A DNA stretch of 64,000 nucleotides from Actinokineospora sp. NBRC 105648. GTDB taxonomy: Bacteria; Actinomycetota; Actinomycetes; Mycobacteriales; Pseudonocardiaceae. Positions 19,565-28,428 of this stretch are shown in pieces. Position 1 is the stretch's first letter, and every line of letters starts with the position of its first letter. Where the stretch lies: contig NZ_BSTR01000005.1 of NCBI RefSeq assembly GCF_030269645.1, positions 56,503 through 120,502 of the forward strand. Direction: 5' to 3'. Under the pieces are notes generated by a model, which ran no database searches, was not told where the DNA came from, and saw nothing but the letters and a program-made list of their open reading frames with translations. Both the position numbers and the translations under genes were made by a program.

Positions 19565-20175
19565 TCAAGGCTTGGTCAGCACGATCGCGCTCTGGAAGCC
19601 GCCGAACCCGCTCGCCACGCTCAGCACCGACCGGGTCGGCTGCTCGCGGGCGGTCACCGGCACGTAGTCCAGGTCGAGTTCGGGGTCCGGCTCGGTCAGG
19701 TTCGCCGTCGGCGGGATCACCGAGTGCTCGACGGCCAGCGCGCAGGCGGCCACCTCCAGCGCACGGATCGCGCCCAGCGAGTTCCCGATCATCGACTTGA
19801 TCGAGCTGATCGGCACCCGGTAGGCGTGCTGCCCCAGGCTGCGCTTGTACGCGGCGGTCTCGTGCAGGTCGTTCTGCTTGGTCGCCGAGCCGTGCGCGTT
19901 GACGTAGTCCAGGTCGGCGGGCGCGAGCCGGGCCATGTCCAGCGCCGAGGTGATCGCGTCGGCCAGTTCGGCGCCGTCGGGGCACAGGCCGGTCATCGAG
20001 TAGACGTTGCTGCGCGAGGCGTACCCGGAGATCTCGGCGTAGACGTGCGCGCCCGCCGCCGCGCGTGCTCGTACTCCTCCAGCACCAGCATCGCCGAGCC
20101 CTCGGCGAGCGCGAAACCGTTGCGCGTGCAGTCGAACGGCCGCGAGGCGGTCCCCGGGTCGGACCAGGGGCCCAC
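19565..20175 (-). pseudogene. Type II PKS ketosynthase KS-alpha, truncated and frameshifted
   Basis: The C-terminal half of KS-alpha only. It reads [24 protein letters not shown] in one frame, then shifts frame near 20055-20065 into [52 protein letters not shown] and ends [13 protein letters not shown]. Both later catalytic histidine regions (NAHGSAT and the region after SSIKSM) are present. The active-site cysteine half (about 225 residues) is absent and an MFS gene lies where it should be. The shift equals one extra or two missing bases in a CGG-rich run. The fragment cannot make a ketosynthase. Confidence 0.88.
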
Positions 20176-20190
20176 CCGGGGACGCGACCA

Positions 20191-21435
20191 TCAGCCGGTC
20201 GGTGACGCCGAGGTCTCCGGGACGTACTCGTACCGCGCCAACTGCCGCGCGCCCACGGCCACCAGGCCGATGCCCGCCACGCACGCCAACCCGCCGGTCC
20301 AGACGGCGCGCCGGATCCCGAACAGGCTGCCGAACAGGCCGGCCCGCAGGTCACCCAGCTGCGGGCCGGCCGAGCCTACGAGCACCTCGATGCCCGCCAG
20401 CCGCCCACGCAGCCGGTCCGGCACGATGTGGTTCCACATCGTGCCGCGGAAGAGGTCGGCGACGAAGTTCGCGCCCCCGCCGAGCGCGAGCAGCACCAGG
20501 GTCAGCCACCACCACGGGCTCAGCCCGACCGCGACCATGGTGGCGCCCCAGGCCGCCGCGGCGAGCAGGACCGCCCGACCGTGCCGGTGCACCCGCTCGG
20601 CCCAGCCGCTGGTCGCCGCGGCCACCAGGCCGCCGACCGCGGTGGCGGAGAACATCAGCCCGAGCGACCAGGGCGCACCCAGGTCGGCGGCGAGGAAGGC
20701 GAACAGCGCGAACGGCAGCGCGAGCGCGGTCGCCACCAGGTCCACCGCGTAGCTGCCGACGAGCACCGGCTTGCCCATCGCGTAGCGGACCCCCTCGGCG
20801 AGCGAGCGCAGCGAGGCGGGCGCGGCGTGCTCGCCGACCGGCTGCGGGCGCACACCGGCGATGAGCAGGACCGACACCGCGAACGTGCCGACGTCGATCA
20901 GGTAGGCCGTCGGCAGCCCGAGCAGCGAGATCAGCACCCCGGCGATCGCGGTGCCCACGATCGCGGAGAGGTTGGAGCGCAACGAGTTGAGCGCCATCGC
21001 CGCGGTCATCTGCTCGGCGGGCACCAGCCGCCGGACCATGGCGATCATCGCCGGGCCCTGCAGGCCCTGCAGCGCCGAGGCGGCGGCGACCGCCACGTAG
21101 AGCGGCCACAGCGGCGGTTCCTCGAGCAGCGAGTTCACCAGCAGCCCGGCCGAGAGCAGCCCGAGGGCGAGCTCGGTGAGCAGGGTCATCAGCCGCCGGT
21201 CGAGCGCGTCGGCGAGCGCGCCGCCGTAGAGCCCGAAGACCACCATCGGCACCAGCTCGACCGTGCCCATCAGGCCGACGGCCAGCGGCGATCCGGTGAT
21301 CAGCATGATCTGCACCGGGATCGCGAGCAGGGTGAGCACGGTGCCGAAGGAGGTCACGAACCCGGAGTACCAGAGCAGCCGGAAGTCCCGGTTGGTCCGC
21401 ACCGGCGTCGTGTCAGGCAGGAGCCCTCGCGGCAT
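20191..21435 (-). CDS. MFS transporter (EntS-like exporter)
   Basis: A 414-residue protein with about 12 hydrophobic segments. The N-terminus [20 protein letters not shown] and the loop [11 protein letters not shown] are typical of the MFS_3/EntS group. The gene appears intact from ATG 21435 to TGA 20191. It abuts the KS-alpha fragment: only 15 bp separate its stop from the first KS-like codon, so the last residues (SASPTG) could derive from the junction. In context it was probably the exporter of the polyketide; it may also protect against other compounds. Confidence 0.9.
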   Translation of the reverse strand: MPRGLLPDTTPVRTNRDFRLLWYSGFVTSFGTVLTLLAIPVQIMLITGSPLAVGLMGTVELVPMVVFGLYGGALADALDRRLMTLLTELALGLLSAGLLVNSLLEEPPLWPLYVAVAAASALQGLQGPAMIAMVRRLVPAEQMTAAMALNSLRSNLSAIVGTAIAGVLISLLGLPTAYLIDVGTFAVSVLLIAGVRPQPVGEHAAPASLRSLAEGVRYAMGKPVLVGSYAVDLVATALALPFALFAFLAADLGAPWSLGLMFSATAVGGLVAAATSGWAERVHRHGRAVLLAAAAWGATMVAVGLSPWWWLTLVLLALGGGANFVADLFRGTMWNHIVPDRLRGRLAGIEVLVGSAGPQLGDLRAGLFGSLFGIRRAVWTGGLACVAGIGLVAVGARQLARYEYVPETSASPTG

Positions 21436-21498
21436 TCGGGTCCTCCGGCTCGAGGTTCGGTCTGGCTGAGCCGAGACCCTACCGCCCCGGGCGGGCGC

Positions 21499-22131
21499 TC
21501 AGCCGGTCAACCGGGCGGCCGCCGCCGCGATCCGCTCGTCGGTGGCGGTGAGCGCGAGCCGCACGTACCGGTCCCCGGCCGCGCCGTAGATGCTGCCCGG
21601 TGCCACCAGGATGCCGAGTCAGGCCAGGTCGCGCGCGGTGTCCCAGCACGGCCGTCCCTCGGTGGCCCACAGGAACAGCGAGCCCGCGGAGCCCGGCACC
21701 TGGGACCCGTGGCACAGCAACGCCTCCAGCAACCGGGTGCGGCGATCGGCGTAGCGCTGCCGTTGCGCGAGCACGTGCAGGTCGTCGTAGAGCGCGACCG
21801 TCATCGCCGCGGCGATCGGCGCGGGCACGATCAACCCGGCGTGCCTTCGCACCTCGAGCAGCCGCCGGACCAGGGTCGCGTCGCCGGCGACGAAGCCCGC
21901 CCGGTACCCGGCCATGTTGGAGCGCTTGGACAGCGAGTGCACCGCGAGCACGCTCGCGTGGTCGGGCCCGCTCACGTCCGGGTGCAGGATCGACGTCGGT
22001 TCCGCGGTCTAGCCGTGCTCGAGTCAGCACTCGTCGTTGACCACGACGCAACCGTTTACGCGGCCCCAGTCGAGGTGCTCGCCCAGTTCGGCCGCGGTCA
22101 GCACGCGGCCGTCCGGGTTCGCCGGGGAGTT
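21499..22131 (-). pseudogene. DapC-like succinyldiaminopimelate aminotransferase, degraded fragment
   Basis: Residues match the C-terminal 60 percent of actinobacterial DapC (PLP fold type I). They run [31 protein letters not shown], then [32 protein letters not shown] (PLP-lysine motif SLSKRSN), [24 protein letters not shown] and [13 protein letters not shown]. In-frame stops interrupt it at 22024-22026 (TGA), 22009-22011 (TAG, at a Trp position) and 21619-21621 (TGA). Its N-terminus is missing and fused in frame to the sugar nucleotidyltransferase. A paralogue elsewhere must serve lysine synthesis; here it is dead. Confidence 0.87.
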
Positions 22132-23205
22132 CAGCTGGAGGCGCGAACTGTCCCCGACCAGCAACCGGTGCGCGGGCAGGGTCGAGCGGTCGGCGCCGAT
22201 ACCGGAACAGTCCACTTCGGACCCACGGCCGACCAGCGACCCGGTGAGCCGGACCGGGCCGCGGATCTCCGTGCCCGCCATCAGGATCGAGTCCGCCACG
22301 TCCGCGTCGGTCACCACGCAGTTCTCGCTCACCGCCACCGACGGCCCGATGGTGCTGTCGCGGACAACACTGCCAGCGCGGATGAGCGCGGGCGCCTGGA
22401 TGGTGGACCGGATCACCGTGGCACCCGCCTCGACCACGACCGGGCCGCGCAGGTCGCTCTCGACGTCGACGTCGCCGCGCACCGCGGGCGGCAGGTCGGC
22501 CAGCAGCAACCGGTTGCACTCCAACAGGTCCTCGACCGTGCCGGTGTCCTTCCAGATCCCGGTGAACCGGCTGGCCACGACCGCCTCGCCGTCCTCGATC
22601 AGCCGGGCGATCGCGTCGGTGATCTCCAGCTCGCCGCGCGCGCTGGGCACGATCCGCCCGGCGGCGCCGACGATCGCGGCGGTGAAGAAGTACACCCCGA
22701 CGATGGCCAGGTCGCTCGGCGGGTTCTCGGCCTTCTCCACCACCGAGAGCACGGTGTCGTCGGGGCCCAGCTCGACCACGCCGTAGCAGTCGGGCCTGCT
22801 GACCTTGGCCACCAGCAGCCGCGCCGCCGGTCGCCGCGCGCGGAACTCGTCGGCGACCGCGGCCACGTCGCCGACGAGGATGTTGTCGCCGAGGTACATC
22901 ACGAAGTCCTCGCCCGCCAGGAAGTCCGCCGCGATCAGCACGCAGTGCGCCAGCCCGGCGGGCCGGTCCTGGTGCAGGTAGGTCACCCGCAGGCCGAGCC
23001 GCGAACCGTCGCCGATGGCCGCCTCGATCTGCGCCGCGTGCTCGCCCACGACGATGCCGACCTCGGTCACCCCCAGGGCGCGGATGTCGGCCAGGCAGTG
23101 CTCCAGCACCGGCCTGCCCGCCACCGGGATCAGCTGTTTGGGCAGGCAGTAGGTCAGCGGGCGCAACCGGCTGCCGACTCCGCCTGCCAGCACAAGGGCT
23201 TTCAT
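22024..23205 (-). CDS. Glucose-1-phosphate thymidylyltransferase (RmlA-like), with chimeric C-terminal tail
   Basis: The first step of dTDP-deoxysugar synthesis: dTTP plus glucose-1-phosphate to dTDP-glucose. The N-terminus [18 protein letters not shown] with [15 protein letters not shown] is the nucleotide-binding signature; [10 protein letters not shown] and [18 protein letters not shown] are substrate-site motifs. A left-handed beta-helix end ([18 protein letters not shown]) resembles the longer antibiotic-cluster type (StrD, MtmD) of about 355 residues. The normal end falls near VGDSSRLQL. The following 35 residues (22027-22131) are DapC sequence, so the protein is a fusion made by a deletion. 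The catalytic domain is complete and may still work. ATG 23205, with a GGAG-type ribosome site. Confidence 0.87.
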   Translation of the reverse strand: MKALVLAGGVGSRLRPLTYCLPKQLIPVAGRPVLEHCLADIRALGVTEVGIVVGEHAAQIEAAIGDGSRLGLRVTYLHQDRPAGLAHCVLIAADFLAGEDFVMYLGDNILVGDVAAVADEFRARRPAARLLVAKVSRPDCYGVVELGPDDTVLSVVEKAENPPSDLAIVGVYFFTAAIVGAAGRIVPSARGELEITDAIARLIEDGEAVVASRFTGIWKDTGTVEDLLECNRLLLADLPPAVRGDVDVESDLRGPVVVEAGATVIRSTIQAPALIRAGSVVRDSTIGPSVAVSENCVVTDADVADSILMAGTEIRGPVRLTGSLVGRGSEVDCSGIGADRSTLPAHRLLVGDSSRLQLNSPANPDGRVLTAAELGEHLDWGRVNGCVVVNDEC

Positions 23206-23370
23206 GGGAGGGCTCCTCGGGTCTGGGCTCGGGGTCCCCGGATCCTCGGGCCGCGGGGTCGAGGGCGGTTGGAGCGGCCGCGCTGGACCTGGGCTCGAAC
23301 CGGCCGTCGCACCGTCTTGGGGTGCGATCCCGACTGCGGTGCGGGAACGGGAGCGGAGAAGGGGCACGGC

Positions 23371-24671
23371 ATGAGCGAGTTGGGCAAGCAGATCCTCGAC
23401 CAGGTCCGCAGCTACCACCGGGAGCAGAGCGGGGCGGACCGGTTCGTCCCGGGCAGCACGCCGCTCAACCCGGCGGGCGCGGTGCTCGACGAGGAGGACC
23501 GGGTCGCCATGGTCGGGGCGGCGCTGGACCTGCGGATCACCTCCGGGGCGATCACCACGAAGTTCGAGCGGCTCTTCGGCCGCGCGCTGGGGATCCGCAA
23601 GGCGCACCTGACGAACTCCGGCTCCTCGGCGAACCTGCTGGCGCTCTCGGCGCTGACCTCGCCGCGGCTGGGCGAGCGCGCGCTGCGGCCGGGCGACGAG
23701 GTGATCACCACCGCGGCGGGCTTCCCGACCACGGTGAACCCGATCCTGCAGAACCAGCTCACCCCGGTGTTCATCGACTCCCAGCTGGGCACCTACAACC
23801 CCACCCCGGAGCAGGTGGCCGAGGCGATCGGCCCGCGCACCAAGGCGATCATGCTCGCGCACGCGCTCGGCAACCCGTTCGCCGCCACGGAGATCGCCGC
23901 GCTGGCCGAGGAGCACGACCTGTTCCTGATCGAGGACAACTGCGACGCGCTCGGTTCCACCTACCGGGGCAAGAAGACCGGCTCGTTCGGCGACCTGGCC
24001 ACGGTGAGCTTCTACCCCGCGCACCACATCACCACGGGCGAGGGCGGCTGCGTGCTGACCGACAACCTGGTGCTCTCGCGGGTGGTGGAGTCGTTGCGCG
24101 ACTGGGGCCGCGACTGCTGGTGCCTGCCGGGCGAGGACGACACCTGCCACAAGCGCTTCACCTACCAGCTGGGCACGCTGCCGCTGGGCTACGACCACAA
24201 GTACACCTACTCCCACGTCGGCTACAACCTCAAGTCGACCGACGTGCAGGCCGCGCTCGGGCTCACCCAGCTGGCGAAGCTGCCCGCGTTCAGCGCGGCG
24301 CGGCGGCGCAACTGGCGGCAGCTGCGCGACGCCCTGGCCGACGTGCCCACCTGCTGCTGCCCAGCGCGACCCCGGGGAGCGACCCGAGCTGGTTCGGCTT
24401 CGCGATCACCGTGCTGGCGGACGCGCCGTTCAGTAGGCTCGAACTGGTCCGGTTCCTGGAATCGCGGCGGATCGGCACGCGGCAGTTCTTCGCGGGCAAC
24501 GTGACCAGGCACCCGGCGTACCAAGACCGTCCACACCGGACTGTCGGCTCGCTGGTGAACTGCGACACCATCACCGAGCGGACGTTCTGGGTGGGCGTGC
24601 ACCCCCGGCTCACCGAGGAGATGGTCGCCTACCTGGCCGAGACGATCTGGGAGTTCGTCAAGAGCCGGTGA
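23371..24671 (+). pseudogene. NDP-4-keto-6-deoxyhexose 3-dehydrase (SpnQ/E1 type), single-base frameshift
   Basis: A PLP- and [2Fe-2S]-dependent C-3 dehydrase of the DegT family, for 3-deoxysugars. The motif [14 protein letters not shown] carries His218 where aminotransferases have the PLP Lys, the hallmark of E1/SpnQ/ColD. Cysteines in [17 protein letters not shown] fit the iron-sulphur site. The frame from ATG 23371 ([19 protein letters not shown], ribosome site GGAGAAGG) breaks near 24347, and the remainder ([19 protein letters not shown] to AETIWEFVKSR) is in another frame. One missing base near 24347-24350 explains it; total length then gives 433 residues, normal for SpnQ. A sequencing error cannot be excluded. 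Confidence 0.85.
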
Positions 24672-24706
24672 GAACCCCTGCGGACCAACAGAGAGAGGAC
24701 GGCCCA

Positions 24707-25936
24707 GTGCCGGGTGCGGACGAGTGGGGCCCCGTGGTGGTCACCGGGATCGGTGCGCTGTCACCGAACGGGTGGGGCGTGGAGGAGTACTGGGCGGCGA
24801 CGCTGGCCGGGCGCAGCGGGCTGGCCCCGGTGAGCAGGTTCGACACCGCGGGCTACCGGGCGCACGTGGCGGGCGAGGTGAACTTCGAGCCCGGGGACCA
24901 CCTGCCGAGCAGGCTGCTGCCGCAGACCGACCACATGACGCGGATGGCGCTGATCGCCGCGGCGGAGGCGCTGGCCGACGCCGCGGTGAGCCCGGCCGAG
25001 CTGCCCACCTTCTCCGCCGGTGTGATCACCGCGGCCTCGGCGGGCGGTTTCGAGTTCGGCCAGCGCGAGCTGGAGGCGTTGTGGAGCAAGGGCAGCGCCT
25101 ACGTGAGCGCCTACCAGTCGTTCGCGTGGTTCTACCCGGTCAACACCGGGCAGATCTCGATCCGGCACGACATGCGCGGACCGGGCTCGACCCTGGTGGC
25201 CGAGCAGGCGGGCGGGCTCGACGTGCTGGCCAAGGCGCGCCGCAACGTCCGCACCGGCACGCCGCTGATGCTCGCGGGCGGCGTCGACGGCTCGCTGTGC
25301 CCGTGGTCCTGGCTGTGCCTCACGCGCAGCGGCACGATGAGCCCGGAGCGGGACCCGGCTCGCGCGTTCCTGCCGTTCGACACCGCGGCCACGGGCGGCG
25401 TGCCCGGCGAGGGCGGCGCCCTGCTGGTGCTGGAAGACCCGGCGCACGCCCGTGAACGCGGTGCCGAGCACCGGTACGGCACGCTCGCGGGCCACGCCTC
25501 CACCTTCGACCCCCGCCCGGGTTCGGGCCGCCCGTCCGGCCTGCGCCGGGCGATCGAGCTGGCGCTGGCGGACGCGTGCGTGACGACGGCGGACATCGAC
25601 GTCGTCTTCGCCGACGCGAGCGGCGTGCCCGCCCGTGACGCGGAGGAGGTGGCGGTGCTCAGCGCGCTGTTCGGCCCCCGCGGGGTCCCGGTGACCGCGC
25701 CGAAGACGATGACCGGGCGGCTGCTGGCGGGCGGTGCGCCGCTCGACGTCGCCGCCGCGCTGCTCTCGCTGCGCGACTCGGTGATCCCACCGACTGTCCA
25801 TGTTGGACAGTCAGCTTTCGCCGACGAGCTGGACCTGGTGCTGGACCAGCCACGCGAGGCCCGGTTGCACACCGCCCTGGTGCTCGCCCGCGGGCACGGC
25901 GGGTTCAACAGCGCCCTGGTGGTCACCGCGGCCTGA
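24707..25936 (+). CDS. Type II PKS ketosynthase KS-beta (chain length factor)
   Basis: The partner of KS-alpha that sets chain length; it has no condensing cysteine. The KS fold is complete from VVVTGIGALSPNGWGVEEYW to ARGHGGFNSALVVTAA. The active-site position reads VAEQAGG, with Gln in place of Cys, as expected for KS-beta, so this is not damage. GTG 24707 (VPGADEWGP) follows a GAGAGAGG ribosome site at the right distance. An alternative GTG at 24668 overlaps the stop of the 3-dehydrase (GTGA). Its KS-alpha partner exists only as a fragment 4.5 kb away on the other strand and no ACP is visible, so the protein is probably an orphan. Confidence 0.9.
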   Translation: MPGADEWGPVVVTGIGALSPNGWGVEEYWAATLAGRSGLAPVSRFDTAGYRAHVAGEVNFEPGDHLPSRLLPQTDHMTRMALIAAAEALADAAVSPAELPTFSAGVITAASAGGFEFGQRELEALWSKGSAYVSAYQSFAWFYPVNTGQISIRHDMRGPGSTLVAEQAGGLDVLAKARRNVRTGTPLMLAGGVDGSLCPWSWLCLTRSGTMSPERDPARAFLPFDTAATGGVPGEGGALLVLEDPAHARERGAEHRYGTLAGHASTFDPRPGSGRPSGLRRAIELALADACVTTADIDVVFADASGVPARDAEEVAVLSALFGPRGVPVTAPKTMTGRLLAGGAPLDVAAALLSLRDSVIPPTVHVGQSAFADELDLVLDQPREARLHTALVLARGHGGFNSALVVTAA

Positions 25937-26008
25937 CCGCGGGCACCCCCGATCAGCACGGTCCACTCAGGACATCGAGGCTTGTCGACCCGCCCAGGAG
26001 GGAATTCC

Positions 26009-27334
26009 ATGCCCGCACTCGGAGAGCTCACCAAGTTCCTGCTCGCGGTGGCCGTGATCGTCGGCGTCTGCCACGCGCTGGGCGCGCTGTGCGCGCGGCT
26101 GCGGCAGCCACCCGTGGTCGGCGAACTGGCCGGGGCGCTGCTGCTCGGCCCCGCCCTCCTCGGCGCTGTGGCGCCGGGCCTGCACCACGGTCTGTTCACC
26201 CCCGCGGTGCTCAGCGCGGTGAACCTGGCGGGCCAGCTGGGGCTGGTGGTGTTCATGTTCCTGCTGGGCACCGAGATGCGGTTCGACCGCCTGCGCGGCG
26301 TCGGCGCCACGGTGGGCGCGGTCGTCGTGGGCTCGGTCGCGGTGCCGTTCGCGGCCGGGTTCGGCTTCGCCGCGCTGGTGACCCGCTGGTTCGCCCCCTC
26401 GGGCACCCCGGCGGCGTTCTACCTGGTGTTCTTCGGCCTGGCGATCTCGATCACCGCGCTGCCCGTGCTGGCCCGCATCCTCACCGACCACAACGTGGAG
26501 ACCTCGCAGACCGGCACGCTGGCGCTCACCGTCGCGGCCGTCGGGGACGGTTTGGCGTGGGCGGTGCTGACCGTGATCCTCACGGTGGCGGGCGCCCACG
26601 GCACGGGCGAGCTGCTGGTGCGCGCGGCACTGGCCGTCGGGCTGTTGCTGCTCGCGTTCGCCGTGGTCGGCCCCGCGCTGCGGGCGCTGCTGCGCCGCTT
26701 CGAGACCCGCGACACCGACGACCGCGCGGTGATGGCGCTGTTGGTCACCGGAGCGACCGCCTTCGCAGGCGCCACGGACGCGATCGGCCTGCACCCGATC
26801 GTCGGCGCGCTGCTGTTCGGCGGCGTCGTCCCCCGCGGGTACCCGGTGGTCGGCCGGGCGACCAAGCGGCTCAACGACTTCGCCGTGGTGATCCTGCTCC
26901 CGCTGTTCTTCACCAGCGTCGGCCTGAAGGTCAGCTTCGCGGCATTCGGCGACGCGACCGGCTGGCTGCTGCTGGCGGGCGGCATCATCGTGGCCACCCT
27001 GTCGAAGTTCATCGGCGCGGCGGGCGGCGCCGCCCTGGCGGGCACGGGCCGCCGCCAATCCCTGCGCCTGGGCGCACTGATGAACTGCCGCGGCATCACC
27101 GAGCTGGTCGTCGCGAACGTCGGGCTCCAACAGGGTCTGATCAACACCCTCGGCTACACGGTCATCGTGCTGATCGCGATCGTCACCACGGCCGCCACCG
27201 GACCGCTGGCCCGCCTACGCGCCGCCGACCCCGACCTGGCGCCCGCACCGCCCGACTCGTCGGAGACCAACGGCACCCCGATACGCCACTTGGCGATTCC
27301 CTCGACGAGCGAACGCCATCAGGACAGCATTTGA
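26009..27334 (+). CDS. CPA2-family cation/proton antiporter
   Basis: A 441-residue integral membrane protein with about 12 hydrophobic segments. Motifs typical of Kef/Nha-like CPA2 exchangers are RQPPVVGELAGALLLGP, FMFLLGTEMRFDRLRG, GLAISITALPVLARIL, AAVGDGLAWAVLT and MNCRGITELVVANVGL. Such antiporters occur in several aromatic polyketide clusters, where an export or pH role is assumed. ATG 26009 follows AGGAGGGAA. It lies 72 bp after KS-beta on the same strand and looks intact. It could equally serve general ion balance. Confidence 0.9.
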   Translation: MPALGELTKFLLAVAVIVGVCHALGALCARLRQPPVVGELAGALLLGPALLGAVAPGLHHGLFTPAVLSAVNLAGQLGLVVFMFLLGTEMRFDRLRGVGATVGAVVVGSVAVPFAAGFGFAALVTRWFAPSGTPAAFYLVFFGLAISITALPVLARILTDHNVETSQTGTLALTVAAVGDGLAWAVLTVILTVAGAHGTGELLVRAALAVGLLLLAFAVVGPALRALLRRFETRDTDDRAVMALLVTGATAFAGATDAIGLHPIVGALLFGGVVPRGYPVVGRATKRLNDFAVVILLPLFFTSVGLKVSFAAFGDATGWLLLAGGIIVATLSKFIGAAGGAALAGTGRRQSLRLGALMNCRGITELVVANVGLQQGLINTLGYTVIVLIAIVTTAATGPLARLRAADPDLAPAPPDSSETNGTPIRHLAIPSTSERHQDSI

Positions 27335-27612
27335 CCAGCACGGACAGCAATTGTCCTCTTCACCGAACACTAGGCCGTTGAGCCCGCTCGCCGACCACCC
27401 GGACGAGCTATACATTTCGCCCGAACGGACGGATACCCGCATGGTGCGCGCGCGGCACTGCCAGTATGATCACCAATGCGACCGCGCAGCGCGGGCACCG
27501 GCAGGCAAAAAATCGACAAGTGGGCTACGGCAAGCGAGTGGCCTCGGTTGTCAACTCGTACGGCTGTGGATAACCTCAAAGGAGTCCAATTCGATCACCG
27601 TGGAGGAATATT
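27335..27612 (+). promoter_or_regulatory. Intergenic region before the DUF6879/NB-ARC operon
   Basis: 278 bp without a gene and less GC-rich than its surroundings; it must hold the promoter of the plus-strand operon starting at 27613. No clear palindrome or sigma-factor consensus is recognised. The stretch ends with GGAGGAATATT directly before the GTG start. Confidence 0.45.
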
Positions 27613-27804
27613 GTGAAACTCCGGCTGATTGGCGGCTCAGGGTGCGGAAACGGCCCGTGTCCGGCCGTCTACGAGACCGAGAACGACACCATTGTCATCC
27701 AGGGGTTCCACGTCGACCCCGCGACGTCGGGATTGCTGCTCCCACCGGGTGAAAGCGCCGTCGAAGTCCCCCGCTACATCCTGGACGGCACCTTCGGGCG
27801 GTGA
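27613..27804 (+). CDS. Small conserved actinobacterial protein paired with DUF6879
   Basis: 63 residues starting MKLRLIGGSGCGNGPCPAVYETENDTIVIQ..., with GTG start 9 bp after GGAGGA. Small proteins of this type (a metal- or nucleotide-site-like CGNGPCP followed by VIQGFHV and a C-terminal VEVPRYIL) commonly precede DUF6879 genes in actinomycetes. Function unknown. The cysteines at 11 and 16 are the only notable residues. First gene of the four-gene plus-strand operon. Confidence 0.75.
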   Translation: MKLRLIGGSGCGNGPCPAVYETENDTIVIQGFHVDPATSGLLLPPGESAVEVPRYILDGTFGR

Positions 27805-27864
27805 TCCCACTACCGACCCCACCGACGAATTTCGCGGTGAAAGGAAACTCCCATCATTCTGAAC

Positions 27865-28398
27865 ATGGATCAGTTCGGCCGACTCTTCGTGGAGTTCTCG
27901 AAGTCCGCGACCCGAATTGAGACACTTCCCGGTTACGCCGTGGCCGAGGAGCGCGAGTACTTCGACCACTACCTGGCAGGCAAGCCCCTGCCGCCCGAGC
28001 GCAATGAGGCGTGGGTGGCGAACATCAGGGCGTGCGTCGCCGACGGCAAGTACCTGGGCCGCGTACACATCATCGACCACACCCTCTCGCCGTACCTCCA
28101 ATTCGAAATTGACTGGTACTACGCCGTCAACGGCGCGGCGGGCGAGGACATCCGGTTCATATACCGCGAGGACGTGCCCGAGGTGGTCCACACGGACACC
28201 TGGCTCTTCGACGACCACACGGTCGTGGACCTGAGCTACGACACCGATGGCCGACTGCTCTACATCAACCAGAACGACGATCCGGTACGACGTGAACAAG
28301 CCAGGGCCGCCTGGCGGGAGTTCCACGCCAGGTCGTTCCCGCTGTCCGAACTCCTGGCCGGGATTCGCAGCAACGAGCTCACGGTTCCGTGCGCCTGA
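27865..28398 (+). CDS. DUF6879 family protein
   Basis: A 177-residue soluble protein. It reads FVEFSKSATRIETLPGYAV, then EREYFDHYLAGKPLP, HIIDHTLSPYLQFEIDWYY, EDIRFIYREDVPEVVHTDTWLFDDHTVV and ends with a helical REQARAAWREFHARSFPLSE. It matches the actinobacterial family DUF6879, often found near helix-turn-helix regulators or NB-ARC proteins; function is unknown. ATG 27865, 60 bp after the preceding gene. Membership is recognised from sequence pattern only. Confidence 0.78.
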   Translation: MDQFGRLFVEFSKSATRIETLPGYAVAEEREYFDHYLAGKPLPPERNEAWVANIRACVADGKYLGRVHIIDHTLSPYLQFEIDWYYAVNGAAGEDIRFIYREDVPEVVHTDTWLFDDHTVVDLSYDTDGRLLYINQNDDPVRREQARAAWREFHARSFPLSELLAGIRSNELTVPCA

Positions 28399-28428
28399 TC
28401 GTCCCGCGGATCCCGCCGGAGGCGAGGC

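Noticed and set aside
20428..23370. Very long plus-strand open frame running into the 3-dehydrase gene
   Set aside because: Only the part from 23371 is real. The upstream 980 codons are the antisense of the MFS, dapC and nucleotidyltransferase genes, with Arg/His/Gln-rich low-complexity translation.
25180..25220. Missing active-site Cys in the ketosynthase at 24.7-25.9 kb as evidence of pseudogenisation
   Set aside because: Gln at this position is the normal feature of KS-beta/chain length factors.
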